Shown piece after piece: positions 1-5,595 of a stretch of 5,595 nucleotides of DNA (position 1 is the stretch's first letter; each line of letters begins with the position of its first letter). Origin of the DNA: Acidobacteriaceae bacterium (GTDB lineage Bacteria; Acidobacteriota; Terriglobia; Terriglobales; Acidobacteriaceae). The notes beneath the pieces are model-generated. The model was not told the DNA's origin. It saw only the letters and a program-made list of their open reading frames with translations, and ran no database searches. The position numbers were made by a program, and so were the translations under genes. The stretch covers positions 1 to 5,595 of the forward strand of contig WQYS01000181.1 of the NCBI GenBank assembly GCA_009781125.1. Direction: 5' to 3'.

Positions 1-387
1 AAGCTCGACTTCGAGTTGAAGGCCGAGGTCCAGCGGGACATCTATCGCGCACGTAAGGAAGACCCGAAGCGCGACATGGCCGACATAAAAAAGGAAGTCG
101 CAGAGGAGCATGAACTACCTTTCATCAACGGCGGCATCCAGATTCCAGATGCGCGCATTGAGTTCGACCGCGACGACGACCGTAAACGAATCGAAGACCG
201 CGATCAAGGTTCTCGCTCCGGTGGTCACGAGGACATCGAAGTGCTGACCGCCGCCTACGGTCGCAGCCACCTTCGCGCCAAGGCGCAGTCCGGCTTCCAC
301 AACTACGCCACGTCAGCCGACTGCGCCAGCATCACCGCCAGGATTGAGGACGACCGCGGCCTGATGGAGAACATCCTCGACCTATGA
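1..387 (+). CDS. 3' end of an uncharacterised mobile-element-type protein (partial)
   Basis: The frame is open from the first base to the TGA at 385-387, giving 128 visible residues, so the true start lies upstream of the window. A TTG at 16 could be called as a start, but nothing resembling a ribosome binding site precedes it and the frame continues to its left. The fragment is very charged: an N-terminal helix rich in Lys, Arg, Glu and Asp, then a segment IPDARIEFDRDDD, then DIEVLTAAYGRSHLRAKAQSGF. From memory, an 'IPD-RIE(Y/F)' stretch followed by 'VE(V/L)-T--Y-G-HL--KA-(S/A)GF' recurs at the C-terminus of DNA-binding or relaxation-type proteins on plasmids and integrative elements. I cannot check this and assign no function. 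The gene overlaps the next one by ATGA, so the two are probably co-translated. Confidence 0.75.
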   Translation, partial: KLDFELKAEVQRDIYRARKEDPKRDMADIKKEVAEEHELPFINGGIQIPDARIEFDRDDDRKRIEDRDQGSRSGGHEDIEVLTAAYGRSHLRAKAQSGFHNYATSADCASITARIEDDRGLMENILDL

Positions 388-1445
388 CGCTGGACTACGA
401 TCCCATCTCCCGCCTGCAGGCTCCGGGGTATACGGAGCGCGAGGCCACATTTCTGTACCTCGTCGCAGTTCATTCCGGTTTCTTTCTCCGCCAGCAGTAC
501 CTACGTTTCATCCGTCGCAGTAGCGGCGCTCTGGACGAACAGTTCCTGCGCCAAGCCTCCCGGCTCGGTCACATCCAGAGCCTCGCCTTCGGCAAATCAC
601 GGCGCGTCTACCATCTGACTTCGCTCCAGATTTACGCAGCCTGCGGTCTGGGAGACTCTCATCACCGCCGCAATAAGGCCGACGCCGCCATCAAGTCCCG
701 GCTCATGGTTCTGGACTTCGTCCTCGATCATCTCGACGATTCTATTCTCTCGACTCAGCAGGATAAGTCCGATTACTTCACCGAGAACCGCGGCCTCAAC
801 GAGTCCATCCTGCCACGTTCCCGTGGCGTGGTTTTCTCCGATGAGTTTCCCATCCTTATTAACAAGAACGGCCTTGTCCGCTTCACCTTCTTCGACGAGG
901 GAACGCTCTCGCTCAGTTCCTTCGAGAAATTTCTCAGCCAGCACCGCGCCGTCTTCACCGCGTTGCCCGGTCTCGAACTGCTCTATGTCGCCGATTCGGA
1001 GCGGAATATCGCCTCTGCCCAGGCGCTTTTTAACTCGAAGCTCGACAAAGTCGCCACCTCTCGCGTGTCGCCCCTGATGCCGCGCGGCCTCGATCACCTG
1101 ATCGAGTACCTCTCCTTATATAACCGCTTTGAAGTGCGGAACCAGTCGTCAACCCTGCGAGAACTTGCCGATCTGCGCGAAGGCAACGCTCTCTACAACT
1201 CGCTGCAGCATCGCGCGCTTGTGTCACAACTCGATGGCACACGGTACGAATTTGACAGAATCCGTCAGCGGTTGAGCAAGCTAACGGGGACGCAGGTGTT
1301 CACTGCGGTTGTTCTGCCCCATCGTTACCCGCTCTACAGCAGCAAATCCCAGCACCCGCCTAAGCCAAAGTCTGACTCTAGCGGGTACTCTACCCAGAAG
1401 CCAATCCAGAAAAGACAACCCATTCAGTATGAGCTATTTAGCTGA
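384..1445 (+). CDS. Conserved hypothetical protein with winged-helix-like N-terminus, mobile-element associated
   Basis: A complete 353-residue frame starts at ATG 384, overlapping the upstream stop as ATGA. A GGAGA at 366-370 lies 13 nt before the start, rather far, so coupling to the upstream gene probably drives translation. Residues about 16-90 (YTEREATFLYLVAVHSGFFL, then LRQASRLGHIQ and RVYHLTSLQIY) look like a helix-turn-helix or winged-helix domain with a beta-wing, of the sort seen in replication-relaxation and related plasmid proteins. The middle (about 100-300) is mixed alpha/beta with no catalytic motif I recognise. The C-terminus (about 324-353) is a basic, Pro/Gln/Lys-rich low-complexity tail ending YELFS. 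There is no signal peptide or membrane segment, so it should be cytoplasmic and probably binds DNA. Existence of the gene is well supported by its length, codon pattern and operon overlap; its function is unknown. Confidence 0.8.
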   Translation: MTLDYDPISRLQAPGYTEREATFLYLVAVHSGFFLRQQYLRFIRRSSGALDEQFLRQASRLGHIQSLAFGKSRRVYHLTSLQIYAACGLGDSHHRRNKADAAIKSRLMVLDFVLDHLDDSILSTQQDKSDYFTENRGLNESILPRSRGVVFSDEFPILINKNGLVRFTFFDEGTLSLSSFEKFLSQHRAVFTALPGLELLYVADSERNIASAQALFNSKLDKVATSRVSPLMPRGLDHLIEYLSLYNRFEVRNQSSTLRELADLREGNALYNSLQHRALVSQLDGTRYEFDRIRQRLSKLTGTQVFTAVVLPHRYPLYSSKSQHPPKPKSDSSGYSTQKPIQKRQPIQYELFS

Positions 1446-1464
1446 GCGGATGTAGGCGGGTAAA

Positions 1465-1551
1465 AGAAGTTCTACGGGGAGAGCGACCGCACCCCGCCGG
1501 GGTTGACACGACGGCTGACGCCGCGCTGGTCGCTCTCCCCGTAGAACTTCT
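1465..1551. repeat. Perfect 24-bp inverted repeat enclosing two small hairpins
   Basis: The left arm at 1465-1488 is the exact reverse complement of the right arm at 1528-1551, with no mismatch over 24 bp and 39 bases between them. Inside the 39 bases are two smaller hairpins: 1491-1503 (5-bp stem ACCCC/GGGGT, loop GCC) and 1512-1523 (4-bp stem CGGC/GCCG, loop TGAC). A single strand could therefore fold into a three-way, cloverleaf-like structure. It begins 20 bases after the stop of the 353-residue gene. On the plus strand no T-run follows, so it is not a typical intrinsic terminator in that direction; read on the minus strand it is followed only by a short TTTTA. It could be a single-strand-recognised site (transfer or replication origin, recombination site), a small non-autonomous element, or a transcription barrier. 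No target-site duplication is seen at its edges. Confidence 0.9.
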
Positions 1552-1624
1552 CAGATACAAATCAGATCAGCCGCAGATACAAAATAGATGTTTCCAGTAT
1601 CTGCGACAGATACAAACCAGATCA
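1552..1624 (+). repeat. Three iteron-like CAGATACAAA-CAGATCA repeats plus one inverted half copy
   Basis: Three 18-bp copies are visible: 1552-1569 (CAGATACAAATCAGATCA), 1574-1591 (CAGATACAAAATAGATGT) and 1607-1624 (CAGATACAAACCAGATCA). Their starts are 22 and 33 bases apart, i.e. whole multiples of 11, so they would lie on nearly the same face of the helix. An inverted partial copy, GTATCTGCG at 1597-1605, pairs with CGCAGATAC at 1572-1580. The array begins at the very base after the large inverted repeat ends. This is the layout of a multi-site protein-binding region such as a plasmid iteron array or an autoregulatory operator. No replication initiator is in the window, so the role is inferred. 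Confidence 0.75.
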
Positions 1625-1674
1625 ATTCAATATCCAAAGTTGATCTCTCGGACTGATACTCACCCGATCTACGG

Positions 1675-1860
1675 CGGACCTTAACAGGGACCAACTCAGG
1701 ACATGAACAGGTCCGTCATCCGGCCCGAACCAGTCCCCGATTCGGACCTTAACAGGGACCGGCTCGGGACCGGAACAGGCTCCACATCAATCCGGCTTCA
1801 CTCAAAACCGGGACCAACCCAGGATCGGAACGAGTACCAAGTCGGTCCCTAACAGGTACT
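1675..1860 (+). repeat. Degenerate tandem repeat field, 11-12-bp GGACC..AACAG units
   Basis: An 18-bp block, CGGACCTTAACAGGGACC, occurs exactly at 1675-1692 and 1743-1760 (68 bases apart), and similarity continues for about 19 bases (32 of 37 identical overall). Each block is built of shorter 12-12-11-base units, for example 1676-1687, 1688-1699 and 1700-1710, and again at 1744, 1756 and 1768. A more decayed third block lies at about 1810-1845 (GGGACCAACCCAGGATCGG...) and a fourth hit, CGGTCCCTAACAGGTAC, at 1843-1859. The arrangement suggests an old short tandem repeat that was duplicated and has drifted. An open frame runs across it on the minus strand, but its protein is only repeat translation. 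Function unknown; a protein-binding array or a leftover satellite are both possible. Confidence 0.7.
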
Positions 1861-2214
1861 GCCCTGCGACTGAATGCGGGCCGTGGAAGTGATGGAAAAC
1901 GCCGCCAGAGGCCTTGGAAAAAATTCGTATCGAACACAACGCCAGCCAGACACAGGTGGTTCATCTCAAGACCAACATTGAGGACCCTATCCCTGTTCGA
2001 TCCCGATCACGACGTGCGCCGAATCTTTCCCACCGAGGAAACTCTACGACGACAACCTACGAGAGCGATCCGCATGGCCGTGTGCTGTCACCCTCGTTTA
2101 TCATTGTCTGTAACGTGGACTCTTTGTTTCTGAAGGTCTTAAGTATGCACCCTCTCCGCTTTACGGACGGAATCGAGGTTGCATCTCACTGTTTTTTTGT
2201 ACGTTGGATGGCGA
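1861..2214. other. Intergenic leader before the helicase gene, no supported gene
   Basis: About 350 bases separate the repeat field from the helicase start. A 124-codon open frame starts at TTG 1914 and overlaps the helicase start, but it lacks a ribosome binding site and has a composition-driven, Ser/Arg/Thr-rich translation. A second frame (about 1978-2130) gives a short protein-like stretch, FDPDHDVRRIFPTEETLR, before a stop at 2131; it could be a gene remnant but has no start. A run of seven T lies at 2192-2198. I found no convincing -35/-10 pair and no hairpin-plus-T-run terminator, though the helicase operon promoter most likely lies in this segment. Confidence 0.5.
2206..2211 (+). promoter_or_regulatory. 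Weak ribosome binding site supporting the ATG at 2215
   Basis: GGATGG lies just upstream of ATG 2215, with its GGA six bases from the start. It is a poor but plausible Shine-Dalgarno match. It favours ATG 2215 over the in-frame TTG at 2179, which would add twelve residues (MHLTVFLYVGWR) unlike the remembered start of the family, MELTPYH. Confidence 0.4.
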
Positions 2215-4434
2215 ATGGAACTGACGCCCTACCATGTTCGATATTTTGCTCACGAACTGACCAAACGGTCCAGTTCGGCGTCGGTTGACAGTCTCACGTC
2301 GGCTCTGGCGGATGCTCAGGTTGACCTCAATCCCCATCAGGTCGAAGCCGCGCTCTTCGCCTTTCGGTCTCCGCTTTCACGAGGTGCAATCCTTGCCGAT
2401 GAAGTCGGCCTTGGTAAGACCATCGAGGCCGGAATCCTGCTCTCACAGCGTTGGGCGGAACGCCGCCGTCATCTTCTCGTCATCTGTCCGGCGAATCTGC
2501 GCAAGCAATGGGCACAGGAACTCGCCGACAAATTCTTCCTGCCGTCATCCATCCTTGAAACCAAGACCTTCAATGAGGAGGTCAAACGCGGGAATCTGAA
2601 TCCGTTTGACCAGCAAAAGGTCGTACTCTGCTCCTATCAATTCGCCCGTACCAAGGATGTCTACATTAAGCAGACTCCTTGGGATATTGTGGTGATTGAT
2701 GAGGCGCACCGCCTTCGCAATGTTTACAAGCCCGGCAATAAAATCGCCAATGCCATAAAGGATGCAGTCAAGGATCGCCCGAAGACTCTGCTTACAGCGA
2801 CTCCGCTTCAGAATTCGCTTCTGGAACTCTACGGCTTGGTAAGCATCATTGATGAATTCACATTTGGCGATCTGAGGAGTTTCCGCAGTCAGTTCTCGCG
2901 GATAAACTCTCAAGATGATTACCGTGCGCTTCGGGAGCGCATTCGGCCTGTCTGCCAGCGGACTCTTCGCCGACAGGTTCTTCAATATATTAGCTATACC
3001 AATCGGCACGCGCTGGTTCAAGAGTTCACCCCGAACCCGGACGAACAGCGGCTCTACACCTTGGTATCGGAGTATCTGCAATCGCCACGCCTGTATGCTC
3101 TGCCAGCCAGCCAGCGACAGTTGATGACCCTGATCCTGCGCAAACTGCTGGCATCTTCGACCTATGCCATCTCGGACACGCTGCTTGGCCTTGCCAATAA
3201 GCTGGAGGCTATCGAAAACGCGCAGGTTGCTCTGGACACCCCCTCGTCAGAGGAGTTGGGAGAGAACTTCGAGGCTTTGCCAGAGATCGAAGACGAATGG
3301 CTGGAGGACGAGCCGGATGAGGACGCCGACAGGACAAATGCTGTTCAGCAGTTATCGCCTGAGCAACGGGAAGAGCTTCGTGCCGAAAAAGTAAAGCTAC
3401 GCCAATTTCATGATCTGGCGAAGAGCATACAGAAGAACTCCAAAGGCGAGGTACTGTTGACGGCTCTTCGTAGGGGATTCGATGCAGCCAACCGCGCTCG
3501 CGAGGAACACCAGAACGGCGCTCTCCAGCAGAAGGCCATCATCTTTACAGAATCGAGGCGGACGCAGGAGTACCTGCTTCGTCTGCTGGAGGAGTCGGAG
3601 TTCGCTGGAAAGATCGTCCTGTTCAACGGCACGAACAGCGATCCCAAGAGCGCCGAAATCTACCGAAACTGGTTGGAGCGATATAAAGGGACCGACCGTG
3701 TCACCGGCTCGCCCACAGCGGACAAACGCGCCGCACTGGTTGAGTATTTCCGGGACGAAGCCAGCATTATGATCGCCACCGAAGCGGCGGCGGAGGGCAT
3801 CAATCTCCAGTTCTGCAACCTCGTGGTCAACTACGATATGCCGTGGAACCCGCAGCGTATCGAGCAGCGCATTGGCCGCTGTCATCGCTACGGGCAGAAA
3901 TATGATGTAGTAGTTGTCAACTTCCTGAACCGGGCTAACGCTGCCGACGTTCGCATCTACCAGATTCTTGCTGAGAAGTTCCAACTCTTCGATGGCGTCT
4001 TTGGCGTGTCTGATGAGGTTCTCGGCTCCGTGCAGTCGGGCGTGGACTTCGAGAAACGTATCGTATCTATATATCAGCAGTGCCGGACGCCGGAGCAGAT
4101 CGAGTTTGAGTTCGATGCCCTACAGAAAGAACTGGAGTCGGACGTAGCGCAGGCGCGTTCCGTGGCGCAGGAGCAGTTGCTCAACAACTTTGACCAGGAG
4201 GTCATCGAGAAGGTTCGTGTCGAGGCTGGCAAGTCCCGTAACCGCTTCGAGGAAATGCTGTGGAATGCGACACTTTTCTATCTCCAGCCATATGCAGCCT
4301 TCGACAAGACTGGTCGCAGCTTCCAGCTTGAGCGGAACCCTTTCCCGGAGGAGCAGATTCACTCCGGCCCGTACCGGATGGGTCGCAACGTCGAGGACGC
4401 GAACACCTACCGCATAGGCCATCCACTTGCATAG
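2215..4434 (+). CDS. RapA-like SNF2-family helicase, N-terminal 739 residues up to an in-frame amber stop
   Basis: This encodes an ATP-driven DNA translocase of the bacterial SNF2/RapA type. From ATG 2215 the motifs are: Walker A DEVGLGKT (62-69, Lys68), DEAH box (162-165), TATPLQNS (from 194), an acidic linker rich in Glu and Asp (about 346-374), IIFTESRRT of the second RecA-like lobe (from about 442), TEAAAEGINLQ (from about 522) and the arginine-finger motif QRIGRCHRYGQ (551-561). All catalytic residues look intact. The start MELTPYHVRYFAHELT fits what I remember of a bacterial SNF2 family of about 950 residues. The frame ends at TAG 4432-4434 after ...YRIGHPLA, yet the same frame continues as RVLGQCLALDTPPVELRF... 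to 5106, so this is a truncated piece of a 963-codon gene. The alternative start TTG 2179 is less likely. The family occurs in restriction and defence loci; DISARM DrmD is a related possibility, but no other DISARM gene is visible. Confidence 0.9.
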   Translation: MELTPYHVRYFAHELTKRSSSASVDSLTSALADAQVDLNPHQVEAALFAFRSPLSRGAILADEVGLGKTIEAGILLSQRWAERRRHLLVICPANLRKQWAQELADKFFLPSSILETKTFNEEVKRGNLNPFDQQKVVLCSYQFARTKDVYIKQTPWDIVVIDEAHRLRNVYKPGNKIANAIKDAVKDRPKTLLTATPLQNSLLELYGLVSIIDEFTFGDLRSFRSQFSRINSQDDYRALRERIRPVCQRTLRRQVLQYISYTNRHALVQEFTPNPDEQRLYTLVSEYLQSPRLYALPASQRQLMTLILRKLLASSTYAISDTLLGLANKLEAIENAQVALDTPSSEELGENFEALPEIEDEWLEDEPDEDADRTNAVQQLSPEQREELRAEKVKLRQFHDLAKSIQKNSKGEVLLTALRRGFDAANRAREEHQNGALQQKAIIFTESRRTQEYLLRLLEESEFAGKIVLFNGTNSDPKSAEIYRNWLERYKGTDRVTGSPTADKRAALVEYFRDEASIMIATEAAAEGINLQFCNLVVNYDMPWNPQRIEQRIGRCHRYGQKYDVVVVNFLNRANAADVRIYQILAEKFQLFDGVFGVSDEVLGSVQSGVDFEKRIVSIYQQCRTPEQIEFEFDALQKELESDVAQARSVAQEQLLNNFDQEVIEKVRVEAGKSRNRFEEMLWNATLFYLQPYAAFDKTGRSFQLERNPFPEEQIHSGPYRMGRNVEDANTYRIGHPLA
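4432..4434 (+). other. In-frame amber codon interrupting the helicase gene
   Basis: TAG at codon 740 is the only stop between 2215 and 5106 in this frame. There is no frameshift: the residues on both sides (GHPLA, then RVLGQCLALDTPP) join smoothly. The family, as I remember it, carries a Gln at this place (HPLAQR), so a single C-to-T change of CAG to TAG at 4432 would explain it. It could be a real nonsense mutation, a sequencing error or, less likely, a readthrough site. Confidence 0.85.
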
Positions 4435-5106
4435 CGTGTCCTTGGGCAATGCCTCGCGCTCGACACGCCGCCTGTTGAGTTGCGTTTCAATCTCACGAAG
4501 AGCGGGAAGCGTATCGCCGCCCTGGAGCCGCACGTCGGCCATAGCGGATGGCTGGTCTGCTCCAGGTTCACCGTAGAGTCCTTCGAGTCCGAAGAGAACA
4601 TCCTCTTTGCCGGAATCGAGGACGGCGGCCAGCCGCTCGATGACAACGCCTGTAGGCGGCTCTTTGATCTTGCCGCCGAAACGGGCCAGCCGGTTCTGCC
4701 GGTTGCGGTCCCTGCACTTGACGATCTGCTTCAGACGCAGAAAGATGACATCCTAGCCGAGATTGGCAAACGTAATAGCAGTTGGCTCGATCAGGAGACC
4801 AGCAAACTGGACCGCTGGAGCGAAGACCTGAAGTTCGGTCTGGAACAGGAGATCAAAGACCTCGACCAGCAGATTCGTGATGCCAAGCGGTCATCCGCCG
4901 CCGCCGCTACACTGGACGAAAAACTCGTCCATCAGCGTGCGCTTAAGGCGCATCAAGCCATGCGCAATCAAAAGCGGAAAGACCTCTTTGTCGCGCAGGA
5001 TCAGGTTGAGGATAAGCGCGACGCTCTTATCGCCGATATTGAAGCCCGTATGACCAAGGGACAAGCTGAAGAATTGATTTTTCGCATTCGCTGGAGTCTG
5101 ACATGA
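4435..5106 (+). pseudogene. C-terminal part of the SNF2-family helicase, downstream of the amber codon
   Basis: These 223 codons continue the helicase frame without a shift and end at TGA 5104-5106. The first part (RVLGQCLALDTPPVELRF, then GKRIAALEPHVGHSGWLVCS) resembles the beta-rich domain that follows the motor in this family. Residues numbered from the full gene, about 839-945, form a charged coiled coil (KLDRWSEDLKFGLEQEIKDL and onward), and the tail FRIRWSLT resembles the end of full-length homologues as I recall them. A TTG at 4480 could start a separate 208-residue protein, but there is no clear ribosome binding site and it would cut into the domain, so independent translation is doubtful. 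With the upstream piece the gene is 963 codons, the length expected for the family. Codon choice remains like the upstream part, which suggests a recent interruption rather than long decay. Confidence 0.8.
5093..5096 (+). promoter_or_regulatory. Ribosome binding site for the DUF2130-type gene
   Basis: GGAG sits inside the last codons of the helicase frame, six bases before ATG 5103. Together with the ATGA overlap it indicates coupled translation. If the amber codon stops ribosomes at 4434, coupling would be lost and expression of the downstream gene would depend on this site alone. Confidence 0.6.
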
Positions 5107-5595
5107 GCATAATTGCCGAACCTACGATCATCTGCCCAAAATGCAAAGCTGAGATTCCTCTTACAGAATCGCTCGCCGCTCCATTACTTGAGCAGGAGCG
5201 CAAAAAATATGAAAAGAGGCTGTCTCTTAAAGATAAGGAACTTGAACAAAGAGATAGAGAGCTTGAGCAGCGTGAAGAAGTACTTCGTGAAAAAGAAAAA
5301 ACTGTCACGGATGCAAAGCGCAAGATCGACCAGCAGATTGCCGAACAGGTAGTTGAGAAACTGAAGACTGAACGGGCATTGATAATTGCAGAGGAAGCTC
5401 AGAAGGCCAAACTCGCCAGCGCGTCTGAGATTGAGGCCCAAAAACGCGAAGTCGAAGGACTGAGGGAAGTTCTCGCCACGAACAACCAAAAGCTCGCCGA
5501 AGCTCAAAAGACACAGGCCGATCTCCTCAAAAAACAGCGTGAGCTTGACGACGCCAAGCGGGAACTTGATCTGACCGTGGAGAAGCGGGTTCAGG
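5103..5595 (+). CDS. DUF2130-type coiled-coil protein (partial, runs off the window)
   Basis: ATG 5103 overlaps the helicase stop (ATGA) and the frame is open to the window end, giving 164 residues: MSIIAEPTIICPKCKAEIPL, then a long helix. A CPKC pair at residues 11-14 looks like half of a zinc-ribbon knuckle. Residues from about 28 onward are an almost unbroken heptad-rich coiled coil dense in Glu, Lys, Gln and Arg, including AEEAQKAKLASASEIEAQKR and KKQRELDDAKRELDLTVEKR. The opening 'CP-C---I-LTESLAAPLLE' and the 'RELDDAKRELDLTVEKRVQ' phrase match what I know of DUF2130 (COG4487) proteins, usually over 400 residues long, whose C-terminus (not in this window) resembles a PD-(D/E)XK nuclease fold. 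Its first 250 bases are more A-rich than the genes before it. Role: probably a nuclease-like or DNA-end-binding partner of the helicase; this is inference from adjacency and family. RmuC-like proteins are an alternative comparison. Confidence 0.85.
   Translation, partial: MSIIAEPTIICPKCKAEIPLTESLAAPLLEQERKKYEKRLSLKDKELEQRDRELEQREEVLREKEKTVTDAKRKIDQQIAEQVVEKLKTERALIIAEEAQKAKLASASEIEAQKREVEGLREVLATNNQKLAEAQKTQADLLKKQRELDDAKRELDLTVEKRVQ

Noticed and set aside
597..1097. 166-codon minus-strand open frame
   Set aside because: It is antisense to the 353-residue gene, which has a coupled start and family-like features; long antisense frames are common at this GC.
1465..1551. Intrinsic terminator of the upstream gene pair
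   Set aside because: No T-run follows the stem on the plus strand, and the 39-base interior with its own hairpins is not terminator-like; a role in blocking transcription cannot be excluded.
1552..1860. CRISPR array
   Set aside because: The repeats are too short, too degenerate and unevenly spaced, without unique spacers of constant length or cas genes.
1749..1964. 71-codon minus-strand open frame
   Set aside because: It crosses the degenerate repeat field and its protein (DPGLVPVLS-like repeats) is only the translation of those repeats.
2192..2198. T-run as a terminator before the helicase
   Set aside because: No stable GC-rich hairpin directly precedes the seven T bases.
1914..2288. 124-codon plus-strand open frame starting at TTG
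   Set aside because: No ribosome binding site, low-complexity Ser/Thr/Arg-rich translation, and it overlaps the well-supported helicase start in another frame.
2545..3081. 178-codon minus-strand open frame, and similar ones at 3397-3984 and 4120-4542
   Set aside because: All lie opposite conserved helicase motifs or its C-terminal domain and give no recognisable protein.
4480..5106. Independent 208-residue gene starting at TTG 4480
   Set aside because: It is in the same frame as the helicase, lacks a clear ribosome binding site, and family-like residues already begin before 4480, directly after the amber codon.

Overview
The window reads as bacterial DNA of moderately high GC: dense plus-strand genes, ATGA start/stop overlaps, no introns. 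My tentative guess is a soil bacterium, possibly Acidobacteriota. This rests on remembered resemblance of the proteins and on composition, so treat it as weak. The content looks accessory (mobile-element or genomic-island) rather than core.

Layout. (1) 1-1445: the 3' end of one gene and a complete 353-residue gene joined by an ATGA overlap. The second has a winged-helix-like N-terminus. Both look like conserved but uncharacterised proteins of mobile elements. (2) 1446-2214: about 770 bases without a convincing gene, but rich in structure. It holds a perfect 24-bp inverted repeat around two small hairpins (1465-1551), then three CAGATAC iteron-like repeats plus one inverted copy (1552-1624), then a field of degenerate 11-12-bp GGACC/AACAG repeats (1675-1860), and finally a featureless leader. 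(3) 2215-5106: one long reading frame for a RapA-like SNF2-family helicase, broken by a single in-frame amber codon at 4432-4434. The reading frame and the protein family continue past the stop to 5106, so the two pieces are one gene. (4) 5103-5595+: the start of a DUF2130-type protein, with a CPKC motif followed by a long coiled coil. It overlaps the helicase by ATGA and runs off the window.

How the genes may work together. The helicase and the DUF2130 protein form a translationally coupled pair. A SNF2-type translocase next to a protein whose family usually ends in a PD-(D/E)XK-like nuclease fold (outside this window) suggests a DNA-processing or anti-phage module, carried beside mobile-element genes and a repeat-rich, origin-like or attachment-like segment. 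That is inference; the partners expected of a known system (methylase, restriction subunit, DISARM genes) are not visible here. If the amber codon is real, the helicase arm is either dead, works as two pieces, or depends on readthrough.
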